From NCBI RefSeq assembly GCF_000632495.1, contig NZ_JFZT01000039.1:300501-364500 (forward strand): 64,000 bases of DNA. The letters are read 5' to 3'. This document shows positions 34,755 to 44,342 of the stretch, piece after piece (position 1 is the first letter of the stretch; each line of letters starts with the position of its first letter). The translations under genes were made by a program, and so were the position numbers. The notes under the pieces are model-generated. The model was not told the DNA's origin, did no database searches, and saw only the letters and a program-made list of their open reading frames with translations. This stretch comes from Candidatus Acidianus copahuensis. Its GTDB lineage: Archaea; Thermoproteota; Thermoprotei_A; Sulfolobales; Sulfolobaceae.

Positions 34755-34915
34755 GAACTAAGCATGTGCGGGTTTTCCCACACCCCGGTCTTCGGTGGTG
34801 TGGGTGGGGTTATCCCGCTAATGGGGCGGATCGTGATGATGAGCTTCGGCTCAGAACGTGGTGAAGCCCAAGGGTTTTATGGACATAACAAAAATGTCCG
34901 TAAAACTCAAACCCC
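34755..34915 (+). mobile_element. IS200/IS605-like terminal remnant, copy C
   Basis: Best preserved copy: GTGCGGGTTTTCCCACACC, a CCCACACC...GGTGTGGG stem, GATCGTGATGATGA, a GAGCTTCGGCTC tetraloop hairpin, CCAAGGGTTTTATGGACAT and the end AAATGTCCGTAAAACTCAAA-CCCC. Matches copies A (18836) and B (30963, opposite strand). The stable hairpins and shared 3' boundary suggest the end of an IS200/IS605 element or its guide RNA. It encodes no protein. 34916-35096 holds only the promoter of the next operon. Confidence 0.5.
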
Positions 34916-35096
34916 AAAAGGTCGGATAGTTGAATATTAATGTCTCCTACTTTCTTAACCTATTATGATATATGGGATGAGTTGATCACATACCATTTTA
35001 GGATTTTAATTATGTTAAGACTGAAATATGTATAGATGAAAATATTTATATTAATTATCAAGAAAATTTAATATCGTGTTTTTCATGAGATGTAAT

Positions 35097-35951
35097 ATGT
35101 ACCCAACTATTTTTGGTCTTTATGAGCCCAGTTCTATCTATGATACCTTAGATTTTCTCGATAACGGTAACGCTAAGATAATTGCTGGTGGGCAAAGTCT
35201 TATTCCAATGCTTAAGTTAAGGGTTATACAGCCAAAATTCCTTGTGGATCTTAATAAATTAAGAGGGGATTTAGATTACATTGAGGATAGAGGAAAAAGC
35301 ATAGGTCTCGGATCTTTAGCGACTCACGCCAAGATTTCAACAGATCAGATAGTAAAATCTAAGATACCTTTACTATCCGTTACTGCATCTAAAGTAGGCG
35401 ACATGCAGGTTAGAAATTTAGGAACATTAGGCGGAAGCGTAAGTAACGCAGATCCCTCTGCAGACTATCCAGCTGTCCTTTTAGCGTATGATGCCACTTT
35501 AACCTTAATCTCATCAGGAGGAGAAAGGAAAGTTAAGGCATCAGAGTTCTTTAAGGGGCCGTTCTCAACAGAACTAAAGGATAACGAAATCTTAAGAGAG
35601 GTGGAATTTCCAGTTCTTGAAGGTTACGCTTACAAGTATGAAAAAATAGTAAGAAGGGCAGGAGATTTTGCAATGGTAGGTATTGCAGTTCTAGCTAAAG
35701 TTTCAGACAAGGTTGAGGATTTAAGGATCGCATACACTGGCGTAGGAGAAAAGGCATATAGGCCATACGAATTAGAGAAGGAACTAGTCGGGAAAAAGGT
35801 TACCCGTGACGACTTAGAGAAGTTTGCCGAAAAAGTTTCAGCAACTTTAACTCCACCTTCAGATTCTAGGGGAAGTTCGTCTTACAGGAAAAAGGTGGCA
35901 AAGATAGCTACAATAAAAACCCTTAGTGAGGTGTTAGGAGTTGTTAGTTAG
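35097..35951 (+). CDS. cutB: Aldehyde/glyceraldehyde oxidoreductase, FAD subunit
   Basis: 284 residues, medium subunit of the xanthine oxidase/CO dehydrogenase superfamily. FAD motifs are AGGQSLIPMLKLR (32-A-GGQS) and TLGGSVSNADPSADYPA. With the two following genes it forms the three-subunit Mo-cofactor enzyme which in Sulfolobus oxidises glyceraldehyde to glycerate in the non-phosphorylative Entner-Doudoroff branch. ATG 35097 gives the usual N-terminus (MYPTIFG). A GTG at 35076 and ATG at 35085 are also in frame and would add up to seven residues. Confidence 0.87.
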   Translation: MYPTIFGLYEPSSIYDTLDFLDNGNAKIIAGGQSLIPMLKLRVIQPKFLVDLNKLRGDLDYIEDRGKSIGLGSLATHAKISTDQIVKSKIPLLSVTASKVGDMQVRNLGTLGGSVSNADPSADYPAVLLAYDATLTLISSGGERKVKASEFFKGPFSTELKDNEILREVEFPVLEGYAYKYEKIVRRAGDFAMVGIAVLAKVSDKVEDLRIAYTGVGEKAYRPYELEKELVGKKVTRDDLEKFAEKVSATLTPPSDSRGSSSYRKKVAKIATIKTLSEVLGVVS

Positions 35952-36423
35952 ACCAGGAGAGAAAGTAAAGGTTAAAGTCAAGGTAAACGGTATATGGTAT
36001 GAAAAGGAAGTAGAACCACGAAAGCTTCTTGTTCACTTTATTAGGGAAGATATAGGTCTAACAGGAACTAAGATTGGTTGCGATACTAGTACCTGTGGAG
36101 CTTGTACTATTATAATGAACGGTAAGTCTGTAAAATCGTGCACGTTATTTGCGTTTCAAGCTAATGGTGCAGAAATAACAACTATTGAGGGTATTGGCGA
36201 TTCTAAACTTCACCCTATACAAGAGGCTTTTAAGGACAATTTTGCCCTTCAATGTGGATATTGTACTCCGGGTATGATAATGCAAACTTACTTCCTTCTC
36301 AAAACTAATCCAAATCCTACTGAAGAAGAAATAAAGGACGGTTTACATGGAAATATATGCAGATGTACTGGTTATCAGAATATAATAAAGGCTGTTAAGG
36401 ATGCTGCTGGGAGGATGAGATAA
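35941..36423 (+). CDS. cutC: Aldehyde/glyceraldehyde oxidoreductase, [2Fe-2S] subunit
   Basis: 160 residues with both [2Fe-2S] motifs: the plant-ferredoxin type (GCDTSTCGACTI, with a later Cys in VKSCTLF) and the four-helix type (QCGYCTPGM, NICRCTGYQNI). Start is TTG at 35941, overlapping the cutB stop by 11 bp behind GAGGTG at about 35927. Transfers electrons from the Mo site to FAD. Complete relative to the family. Confidence 0.9.
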   Translation: MLVRPGEKVKVKVKVNGIWYEKEVEPRKLLVHFIREDIGLTGTKIGCDTSTCGACTIIMNGKSVKSCTLFAFQANGAEITTIEGIGDSKLHPIQEAFKDNFALQCGYCTPGMIMQTYFLLKTNPNPTEEEIKDGLHGNICRCTGYQNIIKAVKDAAGRMR

Positions 36424-38657
36424 TGAAATACTCAGGAAGATCAATAAAGAGATTGTATGATGATAAATTTGTCACTGGTAGGAGCAGTTACGTTGACGAT
36501 CTTCAGGTCTCAGCTATGCATGCCGGTTTTGTGAGAAGTCCATATGCCCATGCTAAGATAAAATCAATAGATACAAGCGAAGCGTTAAAAAGTCCAGGGA
36601 TTGTTGCGGTATTTACTTATAAGGACTTCTCTCCCTTACTGAAAAGAGGAATAGGAATATGGGAAACATATGAAGATCCAAAACAATGGAAGTTTGTAGC
36701 AAGGAAGGCCTTGGCTGACAACAAGGTTCGTTTCGTTGGAGAACCAGTTGCAATAGTAATAGGAAGTGACAAGTATTCTGTTAGAGACGCAGTTGATAAG
36801 GTTAATGTGGATTATGAGAGACTTCCCTCCGCAGTATCTATGGAGGATGCTCTAAAGGACAAAGTGATCATTCACGAGGAGTTAGGGACTAACGTGGGTT
36901 TCGACTCAACTTTTTCTGGAGGAGATGTGGAAGGATCTTTCAAGCAAGCAGATAAGATTATTTCTGTAGAGATTACAAATAACAGGCTTATTCCTTCTCC
37001 CATGGAACCAAGAGGAATAATCGCTAGCTATGAGTCTGGAACATTAAACGTTTGGTATTCAACGCAGGTTCCTCACGCAGCTAGATCGGAGTTCTCTAAG
37101 GTCCTTGGAATTCCTTCTAGTAAGATTAGGGTTATAATGCCAGATGTTGGGGGAGCCTTCGGGAGCAAAGTTAATATAATGCCTGAGGATCTAAGCGTAG
37201 TTTTATCATCAATAAAGCTGGGAAGGCCAGTAAAGTGGGTTGCTACGAGAAGCGAGGAAATGTTAGCATCTGAAGCTAGGCATAATACGTTCAAAGGAGA
37301 AGTTGCCGTAAAAAGCGATGGGACTGTTCTAGGAATAAAAGGAGATCTTTTAGTTGATCTAGGTTCCTATTTGACCTATACCGCACCACTTCAACCGGCT
37401 ATAATCCCGCTAATGATTCCGAGCGCTTATAGGATAAGATCTGCAAGTATAAGAAGTAGGGCAATTTACACAAATACTCCACCAATAACAATGTATAGAG
37501 GGGCTAGTAGACCAGAGGCAACATTCATAATAGAGAGGATAATGAGCACTGTCGCAGATGAACTAAAACTTGATGATGTTGAAGTTAGGGAGAAAAATCT
37601 AGTTAAACCGGATGAAGTACCTTACACTAATGTCTTTGGTTTAAAATATGACTCTGGAGATTACATTTCTCTTCTAAGGAGCGGGGTAAATAAACTAGGA
37701 TATTATGATATGAGAAAATATGCTGAAGAAGAAAGGAAAAAAGGGAGAAAAGTTGGGGTTGGAATGGCATTTTACTTAGAGATTAGCGGTTTTGGACCAT
37801 GGGAATACGGTGAAGTAAGAGTAGATGAAAACGGAGATGTAATAGTTATTACAGGTGGGACTCCTCATGGTCAAGGTACTGAAACAGCAATTGCTCAATT
37901 GGTTTCCGATGCTCTTCAAGTAGACATAAGCAGGATAAGGATCGTTTGGGGTGATACTGAGATAGTTGCGTCGAGCATGGGGACATATGGTTCAAGGACA
38001 ATATCTGCAGCTGGAAGCGCTGCCCAAGTTGCGGCTTCCCAAGTTTTAGAGAAAATGAAGAAAGTTGCAGCTAGAATCATGAAAGTAGATGTTGAAGAGG
38101 TAGAATACAGGGAAGGAGAGTTCATTAATAAGAAAGACGAAAGAGTCAAGGTTAGTTGGGACGATGTAGCTAAGGCAGGATATACTGGAACAGATCCAGG
38201 AATATATGCCCAGGTTACTTTACAAGGAGACGTTACTTTTCCCTATGGAGTTCACGTAGCCCTAGTTGAGGTTGACGATTATGGGATAGTCAGAGTGAAA
38301 GAGTATAAAGCATATGATGATATAGGAAATGTAATTAATCCTGCCCTAGCGGAGGGACAAATTATGGGGGGAACAGTACAAGCTGTTGGTCAAGCAATAT
38401 ATGAGGAAGCTATAATAAATGACGATGGAGGGCTTGCTGTAACTTATGCTGACTACTTTATCCCTACCCCTGTTGAGGTTCCTCAGATAACCTCGTTCTT
38501 TGCCGAAAAACCGCATGTGTCAGCTTATCCAGTTGGTTCTAAGGGAGTTGGAGAGGCTGCTCTAATTGTGGGCCCTGCGGCTATAGTAAGAGCAATCGAA
38601 AACGCTGTTAATAAGCCAATAAATAAGACACCTGTAAGGCCGGAAGATCTGATTTAA
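36423..38657 (+). CDS. cutA: Aldehyde/glyceraldehyde oxidoreductase, molybdopterin subunit
   Basis: 744 residues. Family motifs: GRSSYVDDL, GGAFGSK, MYRGASRPEA at the Mo site, TGGTPHGQGTETA, GSRTISAAGSA and GSKGVGEAAL with the catalytic Glu. The active-site loop reads YRGASRPE and lacks the Cys-containing CSFR of true CO dehydrogenase, so it is an aldehyde-type enzyme, most likely for glyceraldehyde. ATG 36423 overlaps the cutC stop by one base, behind GGAGGATGAG. T-rich sequence after the stop may end transcription. Confidence 0.9.
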   Translation: MKYSGRSIKRLYDDKFVTGRSSYVDDLQVSAMHAGFVRSPYAHAKIKSIDTSEALKSPGIVAVFTYKDFSPLLKRGIGIWETYEDPKQWKFVARKALADNKVRFVGEPVAIVIGSDKYSVRDAVDKVNVDYERLPSAVSMEDALKDKVIIHEELGTNVGFDSTFSGGDVEGSFKQADKIISVEITNNRLIPSPMEPRGIIASYESGTLNVWYSTQVPHAARSEFSKVLGIPSSKIRVIMPDVGGAFGSKVNIMPEDLSVVLSSIKLGRPVKWVATRSEEMLASEARHNTFKGEVAVKSDGTVLGIKGDLLVDLGSYLTYTAPLQPAIIPLMIPSAYRIRSASIRSRAIYTNTPPITMYRGASRPEATFIIERIMSTVADELKLDDVEVREKNLVKPDEVPYTNVFGLKYDSGDYISLLRSGVNKLGYYDMRKYAEEERKKGRKVGVGMAFYLEISGFGPWEYGEVRVDENGDVIVITGGTPHGQGTETAIAQLVSDALQVDISRIRIVWGDTEIVASSMGTYGSRTISAAGSAAQVAASQVLEKMKKVAARIMKVDVEEVEYREGEFINKKDERVKVSWDDVAKAGYTGTDPGIYAQVTLQGDVTFPYGVHVALVEVDDYGIVRVKEYKAYDDIGNVINPALAEGQIMGGTVQAVGQAIYEEAIINDDGGLAVTYADYFIPTPVEVPQITSFFAEKPHVSAYPVGSKGVGEAALIVGPAAIVRAIENAVNKPINKTPVRPEDLI

Positions 38658-38818
38658 GAGCACAATCTTAAAAAAAAACGTTATACTTCTTCTTCTTTTC
38701 CTTTTTAAAAATAATGATAAAATAAAGAATGTATAAATGACTTAAACATTTTTGATAATGATAATTTTTAATTAAAACAAAAGATTTTTAAGCTGGAATC
38801 AAAATTATCAATACTACA

Positions 38819-39145
38819 ATGAATCAGGATTTAACATTTAGGTATATGTCACTCACATACCAACTAAACGAAGTAGACTATAGAATATTTGATTTTCTTA
38901 TACGATCTGAAAAGGAATTTACTCCAAAAGAGATAGCAGAAAAGTTAAATCTTCATAAGCTAATAGCAATGAAGTCCCTTAATAAGCTTCATTATATAGG
39001 TCTAGCAAAAAGGGAAAAAATACTGACTGGCAGCAAAGGTAGGCCTTCCTTTAAGTATTTCATCAAAAAAGACGAGACTTTAAGTAAAATCTTAAGAGAC
39101 GCGGACAGATTTTTGGAGGAAGTAACCAAGCCAATGAAGAAATGA
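38819..39145 (+). CDS. Winged-helix DNA-binding protein
   Basis: 108 residues, a single winged helix at about 20-75 (YRIFDFLIRSEKEFTPKEIAEKLNL then LNKLHYIGLAKRE) with a basic wing (GSKGRPSFKYFI) and a helical tail. It resembles archaeal TrmB/MarR-like regulators. It lies between the Mo-oxidoreductase operon and the protease gene and might control either. A TTTTTAAGC TATA candidate at 38787-38795 precedes the start. Confidence 0.7.
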   Translation: MNQDLTFRYMSLTYQLNEVDYRIFDFLIRSEKEFTPKEIAEKLNLHKLIAMKSLNKLHYIGLAKREKILTGSKGRPSFKYFIKKDETLSKILRDADRFLEEVTKPMKK

Positions 39146-39188
39146 AGAGTTAAGTAGACTAAGTTTTTAGCAATTTATTAATCTACAT

Positions 39189-42100
39189 ATGAAAAGGTTT
39201 TTAATTCGATTCCCTTCATTATTGATAATGCATGGAAAAAATATATTAGGTCAGATGCTATCTATTCTTTTGTTACTCTCTTTTTTAACTGTTGGGTTTA
39301 CCGTATTAGCTGGACATTCACAGACACCTTCATTTAGCTTACCTAAAGCTCCTCAAGGCTTTGCATATAAGGGTTCACTTAATCCTGATAATAAAGTAAT
39401 GTTTGCAATTTACATCCCATTAAAGAACTTTGATGAACTTTACTCCTACGCTTTGGCAGTATCTCAACTTGGTAATCCATTATATCATAAATTTCTCACA
39501 AAGTCTCAGGTACAGCAATTCTACCCAAAGACTCAATTTGATAAAATAATGTCCCAGTTAAATTCTGATGGGTTTAAGGTGATATATACTGCAGCAGACT
39601 CAGTGATAGTTGGAGAAGGTACAGTTTCTCAAATAGAAAAGGATCTTGGAGTAAGTTTCGCCGTTTACTCTAATGGCACAACCTCTTACTATGTCACGTA
39701 TGGACAACCAACTGTAAATGCGTTCGTTTACTCAAGCAACATTTCAGATATTTTCTTCTCTCATCCATCTACTCTGATCACTAAGCATGACATTCAGAAG
39801 TTATCACAAGAAGTTAACCAAACAGCGCCAATAGAGGCATATTGGCCTACAGCGCTTCAAAAAGTTTACAACGCAACTTATTTATACTCTCTAGGGGATA
39901 TGGGGCAAGGTAAGACAATAGGCATTTTGGACTTTTATGGTGATCCTTATATATTCCAGCAGTTGGCTTACTTCGATAAAGTTACTGGTCTACCATCAAC
40001 TAATTTTACCGTTTACCCGATAGGTCCTTATAATCCTAGTCTCGGAATAGAGAAAGGCTGGGCTGGAGAAATAAGCTTGGATGTTGAAGCTTCTCATTCT
40101 ATCGCACCTAAGGCAAACATTACTCTGTTCATAGCTAATCCTAACCTTCCGTTATCCGCAGTTATTGCATGTATAGATAGTTTAGATAATGTTAACACGG
40201 TGTCTCAGAGCTTTAGTATACCAGAGTCCTCTTTCTCTACTTTTAATGGCCCCTTATTTTACTCATGTGTTGTACTTACGGACGAATATTATGCATTAGG
40301 TTCTGCAGAGGGTATAACGTTCTTGGCTAGTAGTGGTGATGCAGGAGGACAAGGATATAGTAATGGACCACTTGGGACGGTAGGATATCCAGCAGACTCT
40401 CCATTTGTGACAGCTGTTGGTGGAACAACCACATATATTTCATTCCCAGAACAGGAATATTATCAAACGGCATGGTCGAATTATGGCTTCATCCCCAATG
40501 ATGCCAATTACGGCGGATCTACAGGTGGAGTTAGTGAAATAGAACCAAAGCCGTGGTATCAATGGAATTTGAAAACTCCTTTCTCTTATCCCTCTGGAAA
40601 ACTATTGCCAGATATTTCTGCTAACGCTAATGTATATCCTGGAATCGATATTATCTGCCCTGGAAATATAACTTCTATTATTGGTGGAACTAGTGAGGCC
40701 TCACCATTAACTGCGGGCATGGTTGTTCTAATAGATAGCTATCTTAATACGAGCCTAGGAATGTTAAATCCCCTGCTTTACGACTTAGCTAACGTTGATT
40801 ACGGAAAAGCTATCACACCTATTACTTTTGGTTATAACATACCGTGGACTGCCAGCTATGGATATAATCTCGTTACTGGTTGGGGAACAATAAACGTTGG
40901 AGAATTTGCCCTAGACGCAAAGCAAGTTACAAGCACTGCACCAACATCATTAGATATTTCCGTAGTTTTACAGAACGATACGGGTAAAACACCACTTGAA
41001 TTTTGTCCAGGTCAAACAATGTATATTGAGGCTAGCATAAGCTATAATAAGTTACCTGTTACTTCCGGAACGTTTAATGCTATTATCGAGTCAACTCAAG
41101 GAAATATATCCGAGATAAGCCTGAAGTATAGCTCTATAAATGGAATGTGGGGAGGTAACGTTACTCTACCTTCAGATGCCCAAGGTATACTTTACATCTA
41201 CGTTACTGGTTCTTCGGATGGAATATCAGGATTAGGTTGGGCAGAAACTTTCTCTGGGTACTTTATTACGTTTATAAGTCCACAAACGTTCGTTCCTACA
41301 TACGCTCAATTAGGAAACGATTATATAGAGGCAAGCATAACCAACGTATACGGAATGCCGTCACTTTCTCCTACTATTTCAGTAATGTTGTACTCCTATA
41401 ATATAACAACAAACACTATTTTGCCAATAAAGGAACTTACTCTTCAATTTAATCAAAAACTCGGGATTTACGTTGGAGTTTTACCTAATACAACCTCTGT
41501 AGGTAACGATATGTTAGAGGGCATAAATGCGTTTGGATTTGTCTCATTTACTAATGGAATATATCTTCAGAATTTATTTATTTTACCTCCAGTAATAGCA
41601 GAGCCAGGTTCGGTAGCTCCAGGACAACAGGTTATTATTAAAGGAAGTATACAATGTCCTTTAAATTTGGCAATGATCTCGCCGTCTACTGCTGAAGATT
41701 TGCTTTTTGGAACTAATATAACAGCTTACCTAGTTAACTCCCAGGGTAAAGTAATCTCAAAGGCGTTAATACCTCTTAATTCCTCAGGAATATTTCTAGG
41801 ATATTTAAATATTCCGACATCTGCACCTCAAGGTCTTTATACAGTCCTTCTAAAAGCATCTTATGACTCATTGAGTCTAAATACTTATGTGAACGGATCT
41901 TTCTATGGACAAATATATGTCTCACCCTACTCATCAGTTCAAGTTTCCTCAACAAAGTACGCTTATGAAGGACAAACCGTCTATGTTTATGCTAATATTA
42001 CTTCAGGAGGATCTCCAGTAAAATACGGAATGTATTCAGCAGTAGTCTATCCAACAGTGTTATCTAGCGAATACTCTCTTCTTAGTATCGAAATTGAGGT

Positions 42101-43163
42101 TCCTCTATGGTATAATCCAGCAATAGGAGAGTGGGTTGGTAACTTCACTACACCTTCTGTAGTTTCTGAGGGAAGCCTTCAAGGATTATTCTTAGGATTA
42201 TATGATGGAGCTCCTTTCGATATCCTAGTAACTGGAGTTTCGGCTATGAGCAATCCGACTACAACAAGCTTGTCTGCAGCGCACGTATTTTACGTTATGC
42301 CATATTTGCTAACTGAAGGAAAAACCATAACCGATCCGTTAACTTATTATTCTGCCTTTGTTAACGATACGATAGAAGTAAACGGGACATATTCTAATGA
42401 TGTATTTGTTAATGATACGTTTATTGATAGCAATATAAGGTTTATAGATAGTAACGTTACAAATGCGATATTCAAGAATAGCGACATCAGTCTATATCAA
42501 GTTAATGCCTATAACTTAACGTTCTATAACAGCACTGTATATCTCTTCTCAAGCTCTGCAAAAGATATTAAACTAATTAACTCGGTTATAGTACCATCTC
42601 AGTCATTACTACAGGATGTATATCCAACTCTCCCGTCTATCTCAATTATTGCTCCCACTGGTAATCTTACTGGAACAATAAACGTTAAAGTCTCAGTAAT
42701 AGGACAAGAAGTTCAGAAGACTATAGTTTATCTTAATGGAATGCCAATATTTTCCTTCACAAACGGCACCCAAGTAATTTCTATAAATACTGCAAAATAT
42801 CCAGACGGTACGTATAACTTAACTGTCTTCTCTCTTCAGAGCGATGGATTACATTCGTCAAATGTAACTTATTTGAACTTCGAGAACTCAATCTCAAGCC
42901 TATCATCTAACCTTTCTAACGTAAGCAGTAACGTTAGTAGTTTAAGTTCTAAGGAGAGTTCCCTATCTAGAGAAGTCTCAAATGTTAACGCTACGGCAAA
43001 TAGCGATATCTCATCCCTGAAGGGTAACTTATCCTCCAGTATATCCTCAATAAACAATGAGGTAGACTCGGTTAAGAGTTATGCCATAGATCTAGCAATA
43101 GTGGCAATTGTCTTGGCAATAGTCGGTATAGCTCTAGCAATCTTAGCTATAAGAAGAAGGTAA
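39189..43163 (+). CDS. Giant cell-surface S53 (sedolisin/kumamolisin-like) protease
   Basis: 1324 residues. Signal segment at about 20-42, pro-kumamolisin domain to about 190, and S53 catalytic domain at about 215-580: GWAGEISLDVEAS supplies Glu and Asp, SSGDAGG the oxyanion Asp, and GGTSEASP the nucleophile Ser near 501. Then come about 600 residues of beta domains rich in Asn-x-Ser/Thr sites, a pentapeptide-like stretch (VFVNDTFIDSNIRFIDSNV), an Ig-like domain, a Ser/Asn-rich coiled stalk and a C-terminal membrane anchor (1297-1320) ending AIRRR. An acid-active exoprotease tethered to the S-layer is expected. An in-frame ATG at 39228 also has a TATA box at leaderless spacing. Confidence 0.85.
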   Translation: MKRFLIRFPSLLIMHGKNILGQMLSILLLLSFLTVGFTVLAGHSQTPSFSLPKAPQGFAYKGSLNPDNKVMFAIYIPLKNFDELYSYALAVSQLGNPLYHKFLTKSQVQQFYPKTQFDKIMSQLNSDGFKVIYTAADSVIVGEGTVSQIEKDLGVSFAVYSNGTTSYYVTYGQPTVNAFVYSSNISDIFFSHPSTLITKHDIQKLSQEVNQTAPIEAYWPTALQKVYNATYLYSLGDMGQGKTIGILDFYGDPYIFQQLAYFDKVTGLPSTNFTVYPIGPYNPSLGIEKGWAGEISLDVEASHSIAPKANITLFIANPNLPLSAVIACIDSLDNVNTVSQSFSIPESSFSTFNGPLFYSCVVLTDEYYALGSAEGITFLASSGDAGGQGYSNGPLGTVGYPADSPFVTAVGGTTTYISFPEQEYYQTAWSNYGFIPNDANYGGSTGGVSEIEPKPWYQWNLKTPFSYPSGKLLPDISANANVYPGIDIICPGNITSIIGGTSEASPLTAGMVVLIDSYLNTSLGMLNPLLYDLANVDYGKAITPITFGYNIPWTASYGYNLVTGWGTINVGEFALDAKQVTSTAPTSLDISVVLQNDTGKTPLEFCPGQTMYIEASISYNKLPVTSGTFNAIIESTQGNISEISLKYSSINGMWGGNVTLPSDAQGILYIYVTGSSDGISGLGWAETFSGYFITFISPQTFVPTYAQLGNDYIEASITNVYGMPSLSPTISVMLYSYNITTNTILPIKELTLQFNQKLGIYVGVLPNTTSVGNDMLEGINAFGFVSFTNGIYLQNLFILPPVIAEPGSVAPGQQVIIKGSIQCPLNLAMISPSTAEDLLFGTNITAYLVNSQGKVISKALIPLNSSGIFLGYLNIPTSAPQGLYTVLLKASYDSLSLNTYVNGSFYGQIYVSPYSSVQVSSTKYAYEGQTVYVYANITSGGSPVKYGMYSAVVYPTVLSSEYSLLSIEIEVPLWYNPAIGEWVGNFTTPSVVSEGSLQGLFLGLYDGAPFDILVTGVSAMSNPTTTSLSAAHVFYVMPYLLTEGKTITDPLTYYSAFVNDTIEVNGTYSNDVFVNDTFIDSNIRFIDSNVTNAIFKNSDISLYQVNAYNLTFYNSTVYLFSSSAKDIKLINSVIVPSQSLLQDVYPTLPSISIIAPTGNLTGTINVKVSVIGQEVQKTIVYLNGMPIFSFTNGTQVISINTAKYPDGTYNLTVFSLQSDGLHSSNVTYLNFENSISSLSSNLSNVSSNVSSLSSKESSLSREVSNVNATANSDISSLKGNLSSSISSINNEVDSVKSYAIDLAIVAIVLAIVGIALAILAIRRR

Positions 43164-43178
43164 TTTTTTTTTAAAAAA

Positions 43179-44102
43179 TTATTTTTGAAGAAATACTTTA
43201 GATATTCCGAGTTTTAGTGATTCTAAAGTTAAGTTATCTTTGAATAGCCAGAGAAAATAAAGACTCGCGATCCCAAAAGGTATTTCAGATAAGGGTAATG
43301 ATATAATTCTTAGATAATATGATAGGGCATATAATAGGGGGATGACCCAAGCCTTTACATAATTATACTTTGAGGTGGAATATAAGATACAAGAAGAAAA
43401 TAGGGGGGCCATTACACCAAGAGTGAATGCGTGGGTGAAATCTCCCAGAAATAAAGACGAAAAAGTTACAATAATAGAGGTATATTTTGTAAAATTTCCA
43501 GTTTTATTTAATTTAAATTCATTAAAAGTATAGGCAAAATAAAAGGCGATCAAGAAAGGTAGCATCTGTTTTATAAATGCCATAACAATTACTAGAATTA
43601 CTAGTGGAAATTGTTTAAATCCAAATATAGCCTTATTATTTAATGTAGCAGAAAAAACTCCAATATTAACTCCTAATAAGTACAAAGAAAGTGCACAAAT
43701 CAAAAACCAATAATTAAAAATTGACCAAGCTACGATAAATGCGAAAGGGGAAGAGAAAACTAGAAAGTTTTTAATTATCCTTCCTCCATAATTTTTCACA
43801 TCTTTAAAGGCCCAAATTTCCAAAATAACTAACATAAAAGAGGAAAAAATCTGCATCACATGCATTGGTATAGCCGAAGAAATGAGAATTAGTAACTGAA
43901 CTGGAATGTATTTTCTAGCAGGGAAAAATAAACGGATTATCATGCCTAAATAGATCTCAAATGCCCCGAGAATCATAAAGTATGGATGGGAATAGTGAAA
44001 TATACCTCCAATAATCCAGAAGACCATTGCCAAAAGAAGAAATGGAATATTTACCCCCCAAGGTTCTATACTTAACTTCATCAGAGATTTATAAATTAGC
44101 AA
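43179..44102 (-). CDS. Polytopic membrane protein of unknown function
   Basis: 307 residues with about eight to nine hydrophobic helices covering nearly the whole length, and short charged loops. No transporter signature, no His-rich or acidic motif that suggests a substrate. It resembles membrane proteins of the NnrS or O-antigen ligase size class, but I cannot assign it. The ATG at 44102 lies close to the IS-like remnant. It converges with the protease gene. Confidence 0.6.
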   Translation of the reverse strand: MLIYKSLMKLSIEPWGVNIPFLLLAMVFWIIGGIFHYSHPYFMILGAFEIYLGMIIRLFFPARKYIPVQLLILISSAIPMHVMQIFSSFMLVILEIWAFKDVKNYGGRIIKNFLVFSSPFAFIVAWSIFNYWFLICALSLYLLGVNIGVFSATLNNKAIFGFKQFPLVILVIVMAFIKQMLPFLIAFYFAYTFNEFKLNKTGNFTKYTSIIVTFSSLFLGDFTHAFTLGVMAPLFSSCILYSTSKYNYVKAWVIPLLYALSYYLRIISLPLSEIPFGIASLYFLWLFKDNLTLESLKLGISKVFLQK

Positions 44103-44149
44103 AATTTTATCTCTATTGGGATTAGATAGGATATAGGTCGTAAAGCTGA

Positions 44150-44275
44150 CCTCCTCCCCGCTCTAAAGAGCGAGGCTTTCAGTTGTAAGAATAGATAACC
44201 TCTTCAAAAAAGAGATCTTTTTACCTCCTCCTATGCAGATGCACTTCCACTTCAGTGGGATAAGGACATCGCAAG
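44150..44275 (+). mobile_element. IS200/IS605-type end remnant, copy D
   Basis: CTCCTCCCCGCTCTAAAGAG (44151-44170), continuing CGAGGC, contains the CGCTC-TAAA-GAGCG hairpin typical of the ends of IS200/IS605 (TnpB) elements. A second hairpin, CCACTTCAGTGG at 44246-44257, followed by GATAAGGACATCGC, matches the TTCAGTGG motif of copies A and B. No transposase or TnpB gene remains in 44103-44342. Confidence 0.55.
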
Positions 44276-44342
44276 GCTATCCATGTTAGCTTTTTAATCA
44301 GTTTAATTGTGACTATTTTAACTTAAACAAGTAAAAGTACTT

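Noticed and set aside
34826..34866. GTGATGATGA next to CTCAG, possible C/D box guide RNA
   Set aside because: No proper CUGA D box at the right spacing, and the other copies of the element do not keep one. The GAGCTTCGGCTC hairpin explains the segment better.
35097..38657. Reading the three-subunit Mo enzyme as carbon monoxide dehydrogenase
   Set aside because: The large subunit has YRGASRPE where true CO dehydrogenase has a Cys-containing CSFR loop; aldehyde oxidoreductase fits better.
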